From NCBI GenBank assembly GCA_902786205.1, contig CADABQ010000014.1:6332-64005 (forward strand): a stretch of 57,674 nt of DNA, read 5' to 3'. Of this stretch, positions 16,380-27,995 are shown one piece after another. A program made the position numbers and the translations under genes. The DNA is from an uncultured Lachnospiraceae bacterium (GTDB lineage Bacteria; Bacillota; Clostridia; Lachnospirales; Lachnospiraceae). The notes beneath the pieces were generated by a model. That model ran no database searches, was not told the DNA's origin, and was given only the letters and a program-made list of their open reading frames with translations. The stretch's first letter is position 1. Each line of letters starts with the position of its first letter.

Positions 16380-17735
16380 TCAACCTATTTTTCCAAGCAA
16401 AACGTTTGCTTCTAAAATATTTTCAATTTTTACATGGCAAATTGTATTAAGCAGATGCTCCATGTTTGTTTCATATGTTGGTACAGCGATTTTTAAATAG
16501 CGCTCATTATGTCCAACAATATATTTTTTATTATTAATAGTTGTTACTTCCTCAAACAAGACTTTCTGTTCCTTGCAAACAAATGTTTCTTCATATGCCG
16601 TCTGAAGCTTATGATTTAAAGCTAACAATTTATTGCTTCTTTCGGTTTTAATATTTTCTCCAATCTGTGGGGTCATTTTTTCTGCCCGGGTGCCTTTTCT
16701 TACAGAGTATTTAAAGATGTGCATTTGTGAAAAGGAAACTTTTTCCAAAAAAGCATAGGTTTGTTGAAACTCCTCTTCTGTTTCCATTGGAAAGCCGACA
16801 ATTACATCTGTTGTAATAGCTGGTTCTTTATAATACTTACGCAATATAGCACAGCCATCTAGAAATTCTTTTGTAGTATATTTTCGATTCATTCGTTTTA
16901 ATGTTTCATCACATCCGCTTTGTAAGGAAAGGTGAAAGTGAGGGCAAATTTTTTCATTTTTTACAAGTTGAGAAACAAACTCTTCTGTTATGATACGTGG
17001 TTCTAATGAACCAAGACGAATACGTTCTACGCCTTTAATTCCATTTATTTTTTCCAAAATATGCAACAATGGTTTTCCTGCAAGACGTACAAAATCTTTA
17101 TTTTGTTCATCTGCACCATAGGAAGATAAATGAATACCATTTATAACAAATTCTTTGTATCCTTGTTGTACTAGATTTGTTATTTCAGACACAATATCTT
17201 CTTCTGCTCTGCTTCGAACCCGTCCGCGTGTATATGGAATGATACAGTACGAACAAAATTGGTTACATCCATCCTGAATTTTAATACAAGCTCTGGTACG
17301 TTCTCCGGCATCTTCTATATACATACATTCATAGTTTGAATCTTTGCTTACATCAACAATAAAACTACATTCCTGATGATCTACCATGTAGCTTTCTACA
17401 ATTTCTACAATACGGTTTTTTTGGTTATTTCCGACAACCACATCCACCGAATCATCTTGTTCCAACAATTCTTTTGCGGCTTGAACATAGCAGCCGGCTG
17501 CAACAATTATGGCATTTGGATTTTTTTTCTTTGCTTTGTGAAGCATTTGTCTGGATTTTCGGTCTGCCATGTTCGTAACTGAACAGGTATTTACGATATA
17601 GATGTCTGCTGTATCAGTAAATTCAACAATACTATAACCAGCTTGTCGAAAAAGCAATTGCATGGCATTAGTTTCATAAGTATTTACTTTACATCCTAAG
17701 GTTAAAAAAGCTACAAGTCCTTTTGTATTGTTCAA
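16380..17735 (-). CDS. mtaB: tRNA t6A37 C2-methylthiotransferase
   Basis: The 451-aa radical-SAM methylthiotransferase starts at TTG 17735 with AGGGG 6 nt upstream. The UPF0004 domain includes LGCKVNTYETN, VNTCSVTN and AAGCYVQ, whose three Cys bind one cluster. The radical-SAM motif is CNQFCSYC (C-x3-C-x2-C) followed by YTRGRVRSR. A C-terminal TRAM-like region is present. MtaB adds methylthio to t6A37 of ANN-decoding tRNAs. In Bacillus this gene (yqeV) follows hrcA-grpE-dnaK-dnaJ-prmA-rsmE; here thiI, its desulfurase and an HPr-like gene lie between. Confidence 0.9.
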   Translation of the reverse strand: MNNTKGLVAFLTLGCKVNTYETNAMQLLFRQAGYSIVEFTDTADIYIVNTCSVTNMADRKSRQMLHKAKKKNPNAIIVAAGCYVQAAKELLEQDDSVDVVVGNNQKNRIVEIVESYMVDHQECSFIVDVSKDSNYECMYIEDAGERTRACIKIQDGCNQFCSYCIIPYTRGRVRSRAEEDIVSEITNLVQQGYKEFVINGIHLSSYGADEQNKDFVRLAGKPLLHILEKINGIKGVERIRLGSLEPRIITEEFVSQLVKNEKICPHFHLSLQSGCDETLKRMNRKYTTKEFLDGCAILRKYYKEPAITTDVIVGFPMETEEEFQQTYAFLEKVSFSQMHIFKYSVRKGTRAEKMTPQIGENIKTERSNKLLALNHKLQTAYEETFVCKEQKVLFEEVTTINNKKYIVGHNERYLKIAVPTYETNMEHLLNTICHVKIENILEANVLLGKIG

Positions 17736-17883
17736 ATTTGTCCCCTACTTTCTTATTAGTTAGATAAACTGAAATATGCTTCAATTTTATTTTGATAAAT
17801 CATTGTAGTGTATTCTAAAATTCATAATGCATGAATTCCTTTTCTCTTTTATGGAAAATTACTAAAAAATTTCACTTTTCTTA

Positions 17884-17912
17884 TTGACTTTTAGTCATAT
17901 AAACAGTAGTAT
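17884..17912 (+). promoter_or_regulatory. Promoter of the HPr-like gene
   Basis: TTGACT (17884-17889) and TAGTAT (17907-17912) have a 17-bp spacer and lie about 40 bp before the ATG at 17951. Confidence 0.6.
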
Positions 17913-17950
17913 ATTAATGTAAACGAATAATAAATATGGGAGGAATAATT

Positions 17951-18181
17951 ATGAAGACAGTACAGATTTCATTGAATTCAATTGACAAAGTAAAATCATT
18001 TGTCAACGATGTTACAAAGTTTGAATCTGATTTCGATTTGGTATCAGGAAGATACGTAATCGATGCAAAATCTATCATGGGTATTTTCAGTTTAGATTTA
18101 TCTAAACCTATCGATTTAAATATTCATAGCGAAAATACAGATGAGATTTTAGAGGTTTTAAAACCATATATCGTTGGTTAA
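17951..18181 (+). CDS. HPr-like protein lacking the PTS histidine (Crh-like)
   Basis: ATG 17951 (76 aa) has GGGAGG about 9 nt upstream. The C-terminal two-thirds match HPr: FESDFDLVSGRYVIDAKSIMGIFSLDLSKPIDL, including the KSIMG motif whose serine (Ser41, equal to HPr Ser46) is phosphorylated by HPr kinase. The segment that should read GLHARPA, with catalytic His15, is replaced by LNSIDKVKSFV. It therefore cannot pass phosphate in a sugar PTS. The combination of Ser kept and His lost recalls Bacillus Crh, a catabolite-repression cofactor, but Crh-like function is inference. It is monocistronic with its own promoter and strong terminator. Confidence 0.8.
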   Translation: MKTVQISLNSIDKVKSFVNDVTKFESDFDLVSGRYVIDAKSIMGIFSLDLSKPIDLNIHSENTDEILEVLKPYIVG

Positions 18182-18196
18182 ATCTTAGTCAAAGAT

Positions 18197-18226
18197 AAGC
18201 TGTTGCATATAATGCAACAGCTTTTA
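18197..18226 (+). terminator. Terminator of the HPr-like gene
   Basis: A perfect 12-bp stem, AAGCTGTTGCAT (18197-18208) with ATGCAACAGCTT (18212-18223) and a 3-nt loop, ends in T residues 16 bp after the stop codon. Confidence 0.85.
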
Positions 18227-18256
18227 CAATTTATTCCCTATTGTTTCCCAATATTT

Positions 18257-19447
18257 TTAATTATTTGCTTCTACCAAAATTACTTCTACTGTATCAATTG
18301 CTTTCTGATACAGTTCTTCAATTTTTTCTTCTAAATGTACTTCTGATTTTAAAATAGACGTTAATGTAGGTTTTGTAACTGGATGCTTTGCTACAAATGT
18401 TGTACAACAATCTTCATAAGGTTGAATGGATATCTCATACGTACCAATTTTATCTGCAATATTTACAATATCTTGCTTATCAAAGGCTATCACAGGACGA
18501 TAAATTGGCATATTACATGCTTCCTCAATAACAGCCATACTTTGCATTGTTTGACTTGCAACTTGTCCAATACTTTCTCCTGTAACTAATCCCATACATC
18601 CGTCTTTTTCCGCTAATGTTTCTGCGATTTTTACCATATAACGTTTCATAATAATAGTTAGCTGATCATGTGGACATTGATCATAAATATACATTTGTAT
18701 ATCTGTAAAATTGACAACGTGAAGTTTAATTGTACCTGCATATTTTGCTACTTTACTTGCGAGGTCAATTACTTTTTGTTTTGCGCGTTCACTTGTATAA
18801 GGTGGCGCATGGAAATATACAGCTTCGACCTGCACACCACGTTTTGCAATCATATAGCTGGATACTGGGCTATCTATACCTCCAGATAACAATACCATAG
18901 CTTTTCCGCCTGTACCTACTGGAAGACCGCCTAATCCAGGAATTATTACGGAGTAAATATATGTCTTGGAACGTATTTCAATCGTAATAACAACATCTGG
19001 ATTATGAATATCCACTTTCATTTCAGGAAAAGTATTTAAAATAACCTCTCCCATATCCATACAGATTTGTGGTGATGTTTTTGGATAATTCTTATTTCCT
19101 CGCTTTGCTGCTACTTTAAATGTAAATTCTCTTGTTGAATATACTTTTTCGATATATTCAGTTGTTTCTTTTGCAATTGTATCCCATTCTGTGCTTTCTA
19201 CAATTTTTACAGGGCAGATTGCTATAATACCAAAAATACATTTAAGGGCATCTACGGTTTCCTCATAATCATATTCTTCTAATGCTTCTACATAAATTCT
19301 TCCCATTTCCTTTGTTACATGAAAAGAACCTTCTACTTTCGATAAAGCAGTTTTTATCTGAGAACATAATGCATTTTCAAATATATATCTGTTTTTTCCT
19401 TTGATTCCAATTTCTGCGTACTTTATTAAAAAAGCTTTATATAACAT
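18257..19447 (-). CDS. thiI: tRNA 4-thiouridine sulfurtransferase
   Basis: ATG 19447 (396 aa) has AAAGGA 7 nt upstream; a longer frame to 19513 lacks this. Domains in order: an N-terminal ferredoxin-like segment (KAFLIKYAEIGIKGKNR), a THUMP domain, then a PP-loop ATPase (VLLSGGIDSPVSSYM). The protein ends without the rhodanese domain of the E. coli enzyme, as in most Firmicutes, so the partner cysteine desulfurase must deliver sulfur more directly. It makes s4U8 in tRNA and may serve thiazole synthesis. That desulfurase gene lies 13 bp upstream. Confidence 0.9.
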   Translation of the reverse strand: MLYKAFLIKYAEIGIKGKNRYIFENALCSQIKTALSKVEGSFHVTKEMGRIYVEALEEYDYEETVDALKCIFGIIAICPVKIVESTEWDTIAKETTEYIEKVYSTREFTFKVAAKRGNKNYPKTSPQICMDMGEVILNTFPEMKVDIHNPDVVITIEIRSKTYIYSVIIPGLGGLPVGTGGKAMVLLSGGIDSPVSSYMIAKRGVQVEAVYFHAPPYTSERAKQKVIDLASKVAKYAGTIKLHVVNFTDIQMYIYDQCPHDQLTIIMKRYMVKIAETLAEKDGCMGLVTGESIGQVASQTMQSMAVIEEACNMPIYRPVIAFDKQDIVNIADKIGTYEISIQPYEDCCTTFVAKHPVTKPTLTSILKSEVHLEEKIEELYQKAIDTVEVILVEANN

Positions 19448-19460
19448 ATTATATTCCTTT

Positions 19461-20624
19461 CTATCTTCGGATGTATTTGCGTAATACAGGAAGTAATTCC
19501 TGTAAAGATGCAATCGTATAATCTAATTCTTCTGTTGTAGTATTAATAGAAAAACTGAAACGCAATGTGGACTCCAATGCATTTTTATTTAAACCAATTG
19601 CCTGTAGGGTTCCGCTTAAAGCTGGATGGTTCGAAGAACAGGCAGATCCGGAAGAGACATACACACCCTTTTCTTCTAAAGCATGAAGTAATACTTCGCT
19701 TCGAATACCATCAAATGTAACGCTTACAATATGTGGTGCTGTTTCTTTCAGTGGTATTTCGCTAATTCCGTTTACAAAAGTGCCATCAATTTTTTGTAAT
19801 TGTTCTATAAAATATTTTTTTAGTTGGTATAGTGTTTCCTGCTTTTTGGGATGGTCTTCATAAATTTGTTCGACTGCCTTTCCCATTCCTGCAATACCAG
19901 GTACATTTTCTGTTCCAGAACGCATTCCGTTTTGCTGTCCCCCGCCATAAATATATGGAAAAATTTTAGTCTTGTCTTTTACATATAAAAAGCCAATGCC
20001 TTTTGGACCATGGATTTTATGCCCACTTACAGATAGTAAATCAATATGCAATCTTTTAGGATATATGTTAAATTTTCCATATGCCTGAATTGCATCCACA
20101 TGAAATAGGATATCTTTGTTTTTTCCTTTTATCAATGAACCAATTTTTTCGATATCCTGTACTGCCCCAATTTCATTATTAACATACATGATGGATATTA
20201 AAATAGTATCGTCACATATTTCATTTAGGAGTTCATTTATATCGATTTTTCCGTTTTGATCGACAGAGATAAAACTGATTCGAAATCCTTGACTTTCTAA
20301 AAACAATAACGGATTATATACAGAAGCATGCTCCATTTTTGTTGTTATGATATGCTTCCCTTTTCGTTTATTTGCAAGTGCGGTACCAATCAATGCCTGA
20401 TTATTTGCTTCTGTTCCCCCAGAAGTAAATATAATTTCCTTTTCCTCTGCTTTTAAAGACTTAGCTATGATATGTCGGGCATTGCGGATATATTTTTCAG
20501 CATCAATACCTTTTTGGTGCATGGAAGAAGGGTTTCCATAATTGACTTCCATAGTTTCTTGCATAATAACACTTACTTCTGGAAAAGGTTTTGTTGTTGC
20601 TGCATTATCTAAATATGCTTCCAT
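19461..20624 (-). CDS. Cysteine desulfurase (NifS/IscS family)
   Basis: ATG 20624 (387 aa) has GGAGG 5 nt upstream. This PLP enzyme shows the NifS start YLDNAATTKP, the PLP lysine in SVSGHKIHGPKGIGF, and the catalytic cysteine loop SSGSACSSNHPALSG. It releases sulfur from cysteine as a protein persulfide. The direct thiI neighbour makes tRNA 4-thiouridine its likely main destination, like the dedicated thiI-linked desulfurase of Bacillus. No iscU/sufU scaffold gene is nearby. Confidence 0.88.
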   Translation of the reverse strand: MEAYLDNAATTKPFPEVSVIMQETMEVNYGNPSSMHQKGIDAEKYIRNARHIIAKSLKAEEKEIIFTSGGTEANNQALIGTALANKRKGKHIITTKMEHASVYNPLLFLESQGFRISFISVDQNGKIDINELLNEICDDTILISIMYVNNEIGAVQDIEKIGSLIKGKNKDILFHVDAIQAYGKFNIYPKRLHIDLLSVSGHKIHGPKGIGFLYVKDKTKIFPYIYGGGQQNGMRSGTENVPGIAGMGKAVEQIYEDHPKKQETLYQLKKYFIEQLQKIDGTFVNGISEIPLKETAPHIVSVTFDGIRSEVLLHALEEKGVYVSSGSACSSNHPALSGTLQAIGLNKNALESTLRFSFSINTTTEELDYTIASLQELLPVLRKYIRR

Positions 20625-20726
20625 AATATCCTCCACATTTATTGTTTTATTTGATCTTATTTATAGTTTCTGTTCTATTTTTCTTTTGCTCATTCATTTT
20701 CTTGTTTTTGCAATGCATGTTTCGCA

Positions 20727-21476
20727 TCATTCAGATTGCATCTCTATTTCAAACATTAAAATGGATAACATTGTTAGTCCAGCAGTTTCTGTACGCAAAA
20801 TACGTTTTCCTAACGTAACTGTCTGGAAGCCAGCTTCTAGTGCCTTCTCAATTTCTCCGTCGTCAAATCCACCTTCTGGACCAATGAAAATACCAATTGA
20901 TTTACATTTACATACTTTTTTTATTGTATCATAAGAATTTGCAATATTAGTAGCTTGTTCATAGGGTACAATAGCGCAATCCAATTGTGCTGCCTTTTTT
21001 AGTGCATCTGAAAAGGACAGCATACCTTGAACAGTGGGAATAATCCCACGTCCAGATTGTTTGGCGGCGGAGGTAGAAATTGCTTGCCAGCGCTCTAATT
21101 TTTTTTGTTCTTTCTTTTTATCTTCTATCTTTGCAACACAACGCTTCATAGAGACGGGAATAATTTCATATACGCCTAATTCTACTGCCTTTTGTATGAT
21201 AAGTTCCATTTTATCTTTTTTCGGTAATCCTTGAAATAAATATATTTTTACCGGAAGTTCTGTTTCTGTGTCATTTATTTCTAAAATATCTGCCACGACT
21301 TGTGATTTGTCTATATCGGAAATGGAACAATAATAATCTTTTCCTTCTCCATCACAAATTACAATTTTTTCTCCTTTATTCATACGAAGTACATTTTTGA
21401 TATGATTCACATCTTCTCCGGTTATATAAATCTGTTTTTCTGTAATTTGACTATGTTTAACATAAAACCAATGCAT
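20727..21476 (-). CDS. rsmE: 16S rRNA m3U1498 methyltransferase
   Basis: ATG 21476 (249 aa) has GGAG 8 nt upstream; a longer frame to 21539 overlaps prmA and is not family-like. An N-terminal PUA-like domain (residues 1-70) precedes a SPOUT methyltransferase domain with IGPEGGFDDGEIEKALEAGF and LGKRILRTETAGL, the trefoil-knot SAM site. RsmE methylates U1498 of 16S rRNA. It follows prmA by 10 bp, the common Firmicute order after dnaJ. Confidence 0.92.
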   Translation of the reverse strand: MHWFYVKHSQITEKQIYITGEDVNHIKNVLRMNKGEKIVICDGEGKDYYCSISDIDKSQVVADILEINDTETELPVKIYLFQGLPKKDKMELIIQKAVELGVYEIIPVSMKRCVAKIEDKKKEQKKLERWQAISTSAAKQSGRGIIPTVQGMLSFSDALKKAAQLDCAIVPYEQATNIANSYDTIKKVCKCKSIGIFIGPEGGFDDGEIEKALEAGFQTVTLGKRILRTETAGLTMLSILMFEIEMQSE

Positions 21477-21486
21477 TTTTCTACTC

Positions 21487-22455
21487 CTATTTTGCTGCTT
21501 CTGGAGTTGCCACAAAAGAAACCCAGTCACCCATTTCATTTTTTTCTACAATGTGAAACCCATTTTTCAATAATGCATCTTGTACTTCATCTGCTTTTGT
21601 ATTTAAAATTCCGGAAGATATAAAGATACCATTTTCTGTCATATGTTGCATAATTTCACCAGAAAGTGGAATTATAATATCTGCTAAAATATTAGCCACA
21701 ACAACATTATATTTTTTCATACCAACTTTCTGTTGAATTGCTTGATCAGAAATAATATCTCCAGCTATCAGGTCAAAGTTTTTTTCAGAAATATGGTTTA
21801 CCATAATATTTTCACGTGTTGCATCTAAGGCATGTGCATCTATATCTGTACCTACCGCATGAGATGCACCAAGTTTCAATCCGATGATTGACAAAATACC
21901 GCTACCACACCCTACATCAAGAAGTTTTGTGTCCGGTGTAATGTAGTTGCGCAGTCCTAAAATACATAATTTAGTTGTTTCATGTGCACCTGTACCAAAA
22001 GCAATGCCAGGGTCAATTTCTATTATTATGTCATTTTCTTTATGTTCTGGAAGTTCTTCCCAAGTAGGTTTAATAATAATATCCTCTGCTACATGGAAGG
22101 GTTTGAAAAATTCCTTCCAATTATTTAACCAATCTTTATCATCTGTATCTGAAAATTGCAAGGTTCCTTCTCCAACATTTACAAATAAAGATAACTCTTT
22201 TAAGCCTTCTTCTATTTTCATTCTCAATTGTGGAATTTCAAATGCAGCAGGATCAAAGTATGAACTCACGATAGCAGTTCCGTCATCTTCAGGCAAATCA
22301 GGTAATATATCAATGAACATTGCCTTTTTATCCTCTTCACTTAATGGAATGTTATCTTCGATTTGAATACCTTCTAATCCAATTTCGTCAAACAGATTAC
22401 TTATAAAATCTACCGCCTCAGTTGTTGTTTTTAATGAAACTTTGGTATATTTCAA
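21487..22455 (-). CDS. prmA: Ribosomal protein L11 methyltransferase
   Basis: The 322-aa protein starts at TTG 22455 with AGGAGG 7 nt upstream. The N-terminal L11-binding domain is followed by a class I methyltransferase domain with DPGIAFGTGAHETT, LLDVGCGSGILSI and the catalytic-loop NILADII. PrmA methylates L11 on the ribosome stalk. It is separated from dnaJ by a terminator, so it probably has its own promoter in 22456-22788. Confidence 0.92.
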   Translation of the reverse strand: MKYTKVSLKTTTEAVDFISNLFDEIGLEGIQIEDNIPLSEEDKKAMFIDILPDLPEDDGTAIVSSYFDPAAFEIPQLRMKIEEGLKELSLFVNVGEGTLQFSDTDDKDWLNNWKEFFKPFHVAEDIIIKPTWEELPEHKENDIIIEIDPGIAFGTGAHETTKLCILGLRNYITPDTKLLDVGCGSGILSIIGLKLGASHAVGTDIDAHALDATRENIMVNHISEKNFDLIAGDIISDQAIQQKVGMKKYNVVVANILADIIIPLSGEIMQHMTENGIFISSGILNTKADEVQDALLKNGFHIVEKNEMGDWVSFVATPEAAK

Positions 22456-22788
22456 TGAACTTCCTCCTCCATATATCAGATATGCCTGCTACGCAGACGT
22501 CATTATACATTACTTTTCTCACGATAATCATACGAAGTTTATTGTATAACGATTTTTCAGATGATTCAAGAGATTTTTTGAAAACTTTAGTTTCTCATTT
22601 CGAACTTTAGTTTCGAAATAGAACAAAGTAGATAAATCCACAGCAGTCATTAAATCCTTCAATTATGAGAGATTTATTACACTTTGCATACCAGATGCGT
22701 GGTGCGTATTTTTGCAACATGTATCTGTGCACGTTTCCACAAGATCCTTTGCTCTATCGTTTGAATTTTACCGTAACGTAAAAAAGCA
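22456..22788. other. Intergenic region upstream of prmA with a 12-bp direct repeat
   Basis: No gene seen. AACTTTAGTTTC occurs at 22583-22594 and 22603-22614, exactly 20 bp apart, about 130 bp upstream of the prmA start. No good -35/-10 pair was identified with confidence. Confidence 0.4.
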
Positions 22789-22814
22789 GGGTGTTACATG
22801 ATATTGTAACACCC
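22782..22814 (-). terminator. Terminator of the heat-shock operon
   Basis: GGGTGTTACA (22789-22798) pairs with TGTAACACCC (22805-22814). On the minus strand the stem is followed by GCTTTTTTA. It lies 20 bp past the dnaJ stop. Confidence 0.85.
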
Positions 22815-22834
22815 TAACGATTTATACAGTATTT

Positions 22835-23992
22835 TTATTTTTTAGAAAAGAATCCTTTTTTCTTATTTTTTTCTTCTTTTACTGGTTCCTCCGAATGAAG
22901 GGGACCGTTTAAAGATTCTTCAAATTTCTTTAATAATTCTTTTTGTTCATGGTTAAGTTTTGTAGGAACTTGAACAACTAAAGTTACATATTGATCACCA
23001 CGAACTTGTGGATTACGAAGTGTTGGGACTCCTTTTCCACGCAAACGCACTTTTGTATTAGTTTGTGTGCCTGGTTTGACTGTATAAATTACATCACCAT
23101 CTATTGTTTTAATGCGGATGTCTCCACCTAATGTAGCACGTGCATAACTCATAGGAACTGTTGTATAAATATCAAAACCTCTTCGTTCAAAGGAACTATG
23201 ATTACTTACAATTACTTCTACAAGTAAGTCGCCTCTTGGCCCGCCGTTTTCACCAGGTTCACCTTTTTCACGGATTCGTACACATTGTCCATTATCAATA
23301 CCCGCAGGGATTGATACTTGGATTTTTTTCTTTTTGGTAATATATCCTGTACCATAACAATTTGAACATTTTTCTTTTACGATTTTACCTTTTCCTTTAC
23401 AGGTTGAACAGGTTTGTACATTACGAACCATACCAAAAAGGGATTGCTGTGTAAAGATTTCCTGACCTTTACCGTTACATTTTGGGCAGGTTTCTGGTTT
23501 GGTTCCGGGTTTTGCACCAGAACCATTACAAGTTTCGCAGGTCTCCTTTAAATTAAGTTCCAATTCTTTTTCGACACCAAAACAAGCCTCTTCAAAGGTA
23601 ATACGAAGAGATGTACGTACATTGGCACCTTTTGATGGACCACTTCGTGCACCACTACTTCTTCCACCACCGAAAAAGTCACCAAAATTGCCAAAAATGT
23701 CGCCAAAAATATCACCCATATCCATGCCTGAAAAATCGAAACCGCCGCCACCGCCAGCGCCACCATCAAAGGCAGCATGACCAAATTGATCGTATTTGCT
23801 TCTCTTTTCTGAATCACTAAGTACAGCGTATGCTTCAGAAGCTTCTTTAAATTTTGCCTCTGCTTCTTTATCTCCAGGGTTACTGTCCGGATGGTATTTT
23901 TTAGCCAATTTACGATATGCTTTTTTTATTTCACTATCCGAAGCATTCTTGGACACACCAAGTACTTCATAATAATCTCTCTTATCTGCCAT
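22835..23992 (-). CDS. dnaJ: Chaperone protein DnaJ (Hsp40)
   Basis: The 385-aa protein has all class I Hsp40 parts: a J domain with the HPD motif (YHPDSNPGD), a glycine/phenylalanine-rich linker ([13 protein letters not shown]), four CxxCxGxG-type zinc repeats ([32 protein letters not shown]) and a C-terminal substrate domain. It delivers unfolded proteins to DnaK and stimulates its ATPase. The lysine-rich tail ([13 protein letters not shown]) is longer than usual. It is last in the hrcA-grpE-dnaK-dnaJ operon. Confidence 0.95.
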   Translation of the reverse strand: MADKRDYYEVLGVSKNASDSEIKKAYRKLAKKYHPDSNPGDKEAEAKFKEASEAYAVLSDSEKRSKYDQFGHAAFDGGAGGGGGFDFSGMDMGDIFGDIFGNFGDFFGGGRSSGARSGPSKGANVRTSLRITFEEACFGVEKELELNLKETCETCNGSGAKPGTKPETCPKCNGKGQEIFTQQSLFGMVRNVQTCSTCKGKGKIVKEKCSNCYGTGYITKKKKIQVSIPAGIDNGQCVRIREKGEPGENGGPRGDLLVEVIVSNHSSFERRGFDIYTTVPMSYARATLGGDIRIKTIDGDVIYTVKPGTQTNTKVRLRGKGVPTLRNPQVRGDQYVTLVVQVPTKLNHEQKELLKKFEESLNGPLHSEEPVKEEKNKKKGFFSKK

Positions 23993-24018
23993 AGGACTTC
24001 CTCATTTCTCCATATAAC

Positions 24019-24052
24019 AACTATATCCCAGAGGGAGCCCTGAGATATAGTT
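24019..24052 (-). repeat. Hairpin between dnaK and dnaJ
   Basis: AACTATATC (24019-24027) pairs with GATATAGTT (24044-24052), extended by partly paired CAG/CTG bases inside. It sits shortly upstream of the dnaJ RBS and could affect processing or stability of the dnaJ part of the transcript. Confidence 0.5.
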
Positions 24053-24080
24053 CAAAATTGCAACAAAAAATAATTTGTAA

Positions 24081-24235
24081 GTCAATCGGATATTCGCAAT
24101 CCGCTTTGCTACTTGCTTATAACACGATTAGTTGCTATTGCAACATATCAGAAGAGGTTTTATACCCCTCCTGATACAAGGAAGTCCCCACCCACCACTT
24201 ATTGCTCTACGCAATAGAAGTGGGGGGACTTTCTT
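24081..24235 (+). repeat. Dispersed intergenic structured element, copy B
   Basis: It begins with the 40-bp core shared with 13212 and 30678, here containing the small hairpin CGGAT-ATTCGCA-ATCCG. It continues through an AAGAGGT stretch and ends in a long G/C-rich hairpin, AAGTCCCC (24183-24190) with GGGGACTT (24224-24231). The same order of parts is seen in copy C at 30678-30805. It lies between dnaK and dnaJ, so it is carried in the heat-shock mRNA. Confidence 0.5.
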
Positions 24236-24257
24236 AATCATGTTACAATATTAGTTT

Positions 24258-26761
<2,504 letters not shown>

Positions 26762-26779
26762 GCATATACCACCTTTCTA

Positions 26780-27811
26780 TCACGACTTTTCCTTGAATAT
26801 ATCATCAAGTTGGGTCATTAAGTTTTGTAGCGTAGCTACTACTTTTTCATAATCCATTCTTTTTGGTCCAACAATACCAACTTTTCCATATACACCTTCT
26901 TCAATCTCATAGGTTGCTGTAACAACAGCACAATCTTTCATAGACTCAACCGGTGTTTCATCACCAATGTAAACTTGAATTCCTCGATTTTCTTCTTCTG
27001 AGATTCGGTCGCCAATTAACTGTGTTAATTGTTTTTTTTCTTCGAATGTATAAAGAATTTCACTAGCCTTTTCGCTATCACTTAGTTCAGGATATTTTAG
27101 AATATTGGTTGCCCCACTAGTATAAATTTCTATATTGTCGGCTTCCGCGATTACTTCTGCAATCGCATCTAAAACATCACTTAAGATTGTTGCATAATTG
27201 CCTGCTTGCGCTTTCATATTGGCAATGACTTGCATATTAATCTCTGTAATATCTAAACCTTGTAAAAAAGTATTTAAAATGATATTCATTTTTAAAATAG
27301 CTTCCTTATCAATATTTTCAACGACGTTGATCAATTTATTCTTAATGATATTACCTTCTATCACAATTACGGCTAATATTTGGTGTTCGTCCACATCCGT
27401 TAATTGCACAAATTTTATTTTCTTGTGTGTGTAACGTGGTTTTGTTACCATACTTGTATAATTTGTATCTTTAGCCAATAATTTAGCGATATACTGAAGT
27501 AAAATATCAATTTTGCCTGCTTTGTCTTCCAAATCCTGTTTAATATCAATGATTTCATTTGTCTTATCAGTCATGAGGCTGTCTACATACCATCGATACC
27601 CTTTGTCGGAAGGAATTCGACCGGCAGATGTATGAGGCTGCATAATGTATCCCATCTCTTCCAAATCTGCCATCTCATTACGAATGGTTGCTGAGCTTAA
27701 ATTCAAGTCACTATCTTTAGAAATGGTTCTGGAACCTACTGGCTCACCAGTTTCTAAATAAGTACGGATAATTGCTTGTAAAATTTTTATTTTACGTTCG
27801 CTTAATTCCAA
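26780..27811 (-). CDS. hrcA: Heat-inducible transcriptional repressor HrcA
   Basis: The 343-aa protein starts at TTG 27811 with GGAGGTGAG upstream. The N-terminal winged helix (LSERKIKILQAIIRTYLETGEPVGSRTISK, then LSSATIRNEMADLEEMGYI) binds CIRCE. A GAF-like middle and the C-terminal motif YGKVGIVGPKRMDYEKVV complete the family pattern. It represses its own operon; activity depends on GroE in relatives. First gene of the operon, 24 bp after the CIRCE element. Confidence 0.95.
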   Translation of the reverse strand: MELSERKIKILQAIIRTYLETGEPVGSRTISKDSDLNLSSATIRNEMADLEEMGYIMQPHTSAGRIPSDKGYRWYVDSLMTDKTNEIIDIKQDLEDKAGKIDILLQYIAKLLAKDTNYTSMVTKPRYTHKKIKFVQLTDVDEHQILAVIVIEGNIIKNKLINVVENIDKEAILKMNIILNTFLQGLDITEINMQVIANMKAQAGNYATILSDVLDAIAEVIAEADNIEIYTSGATNILKYPELSDSEKASEILYTFEEKKQLTQLIGDRISEEENRGIQVYIGDETPVESMKDCAVVTATYEIEEGVYGKVGIVGPKRMDYEKVVATLQNLMTQLDDIFKEKS

Positions 27812-27834
27812 GAGCTCACCTCCAATCGACTTGT

Positions 27835-27861
27835 TAGCACTCGTTTATTAGGAGTGCTAAT
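27835..27861. promoter_or_regulatory. CIRCE operator
   Basis: TTAGCACTC-N9-GAGTGCTAA is a perfect match to the HrcA operator. It lies between the promoter and the hrcA start codon. Confidence 0.97.
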
Positions 27862-27874
27862 ATCTTTATATTTA

Positions 27875-27903
27875 AAGTACCACCTTCCCATTTATTTGTC
27901 AAG
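27875..27903 (-). promoter_or_regulatory. Promoter of the hrcA operon
   Basis: TTGACA on the minus strand (27898-27903) with a weak -10 TACTTT (27875-27880) at 17 bp. CIRCE lies directly downstream, as expected for HrcA control. The -10 assignment is tentative. Confidence 0.5.
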
Positions 27904-27995
27904 GGAAATTTTTATTTTTTTATGTTTTCTGTTGGTGGCTGATTTTGCGCAAGATTTTCTGGATGTAGAGAAAGGCAACCATAAATAGTAACTTA

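Noticed and set aside
23499..23820. Open frames opposite and beside dnaJ in the Gly/Phe-rich region
   Set aside because: They come from the repetitive codon pattern of the glycine-rich linker; dnaJ fully explains the DNA.
24183..24232. Terminator between dnaK and dnaJ
   Set aside because: The stem is strong but no U-run follows on the minus strand, and dnaJ has no evident promoter of its own. It is treated as part of a dispersed element within the operon mRNA.
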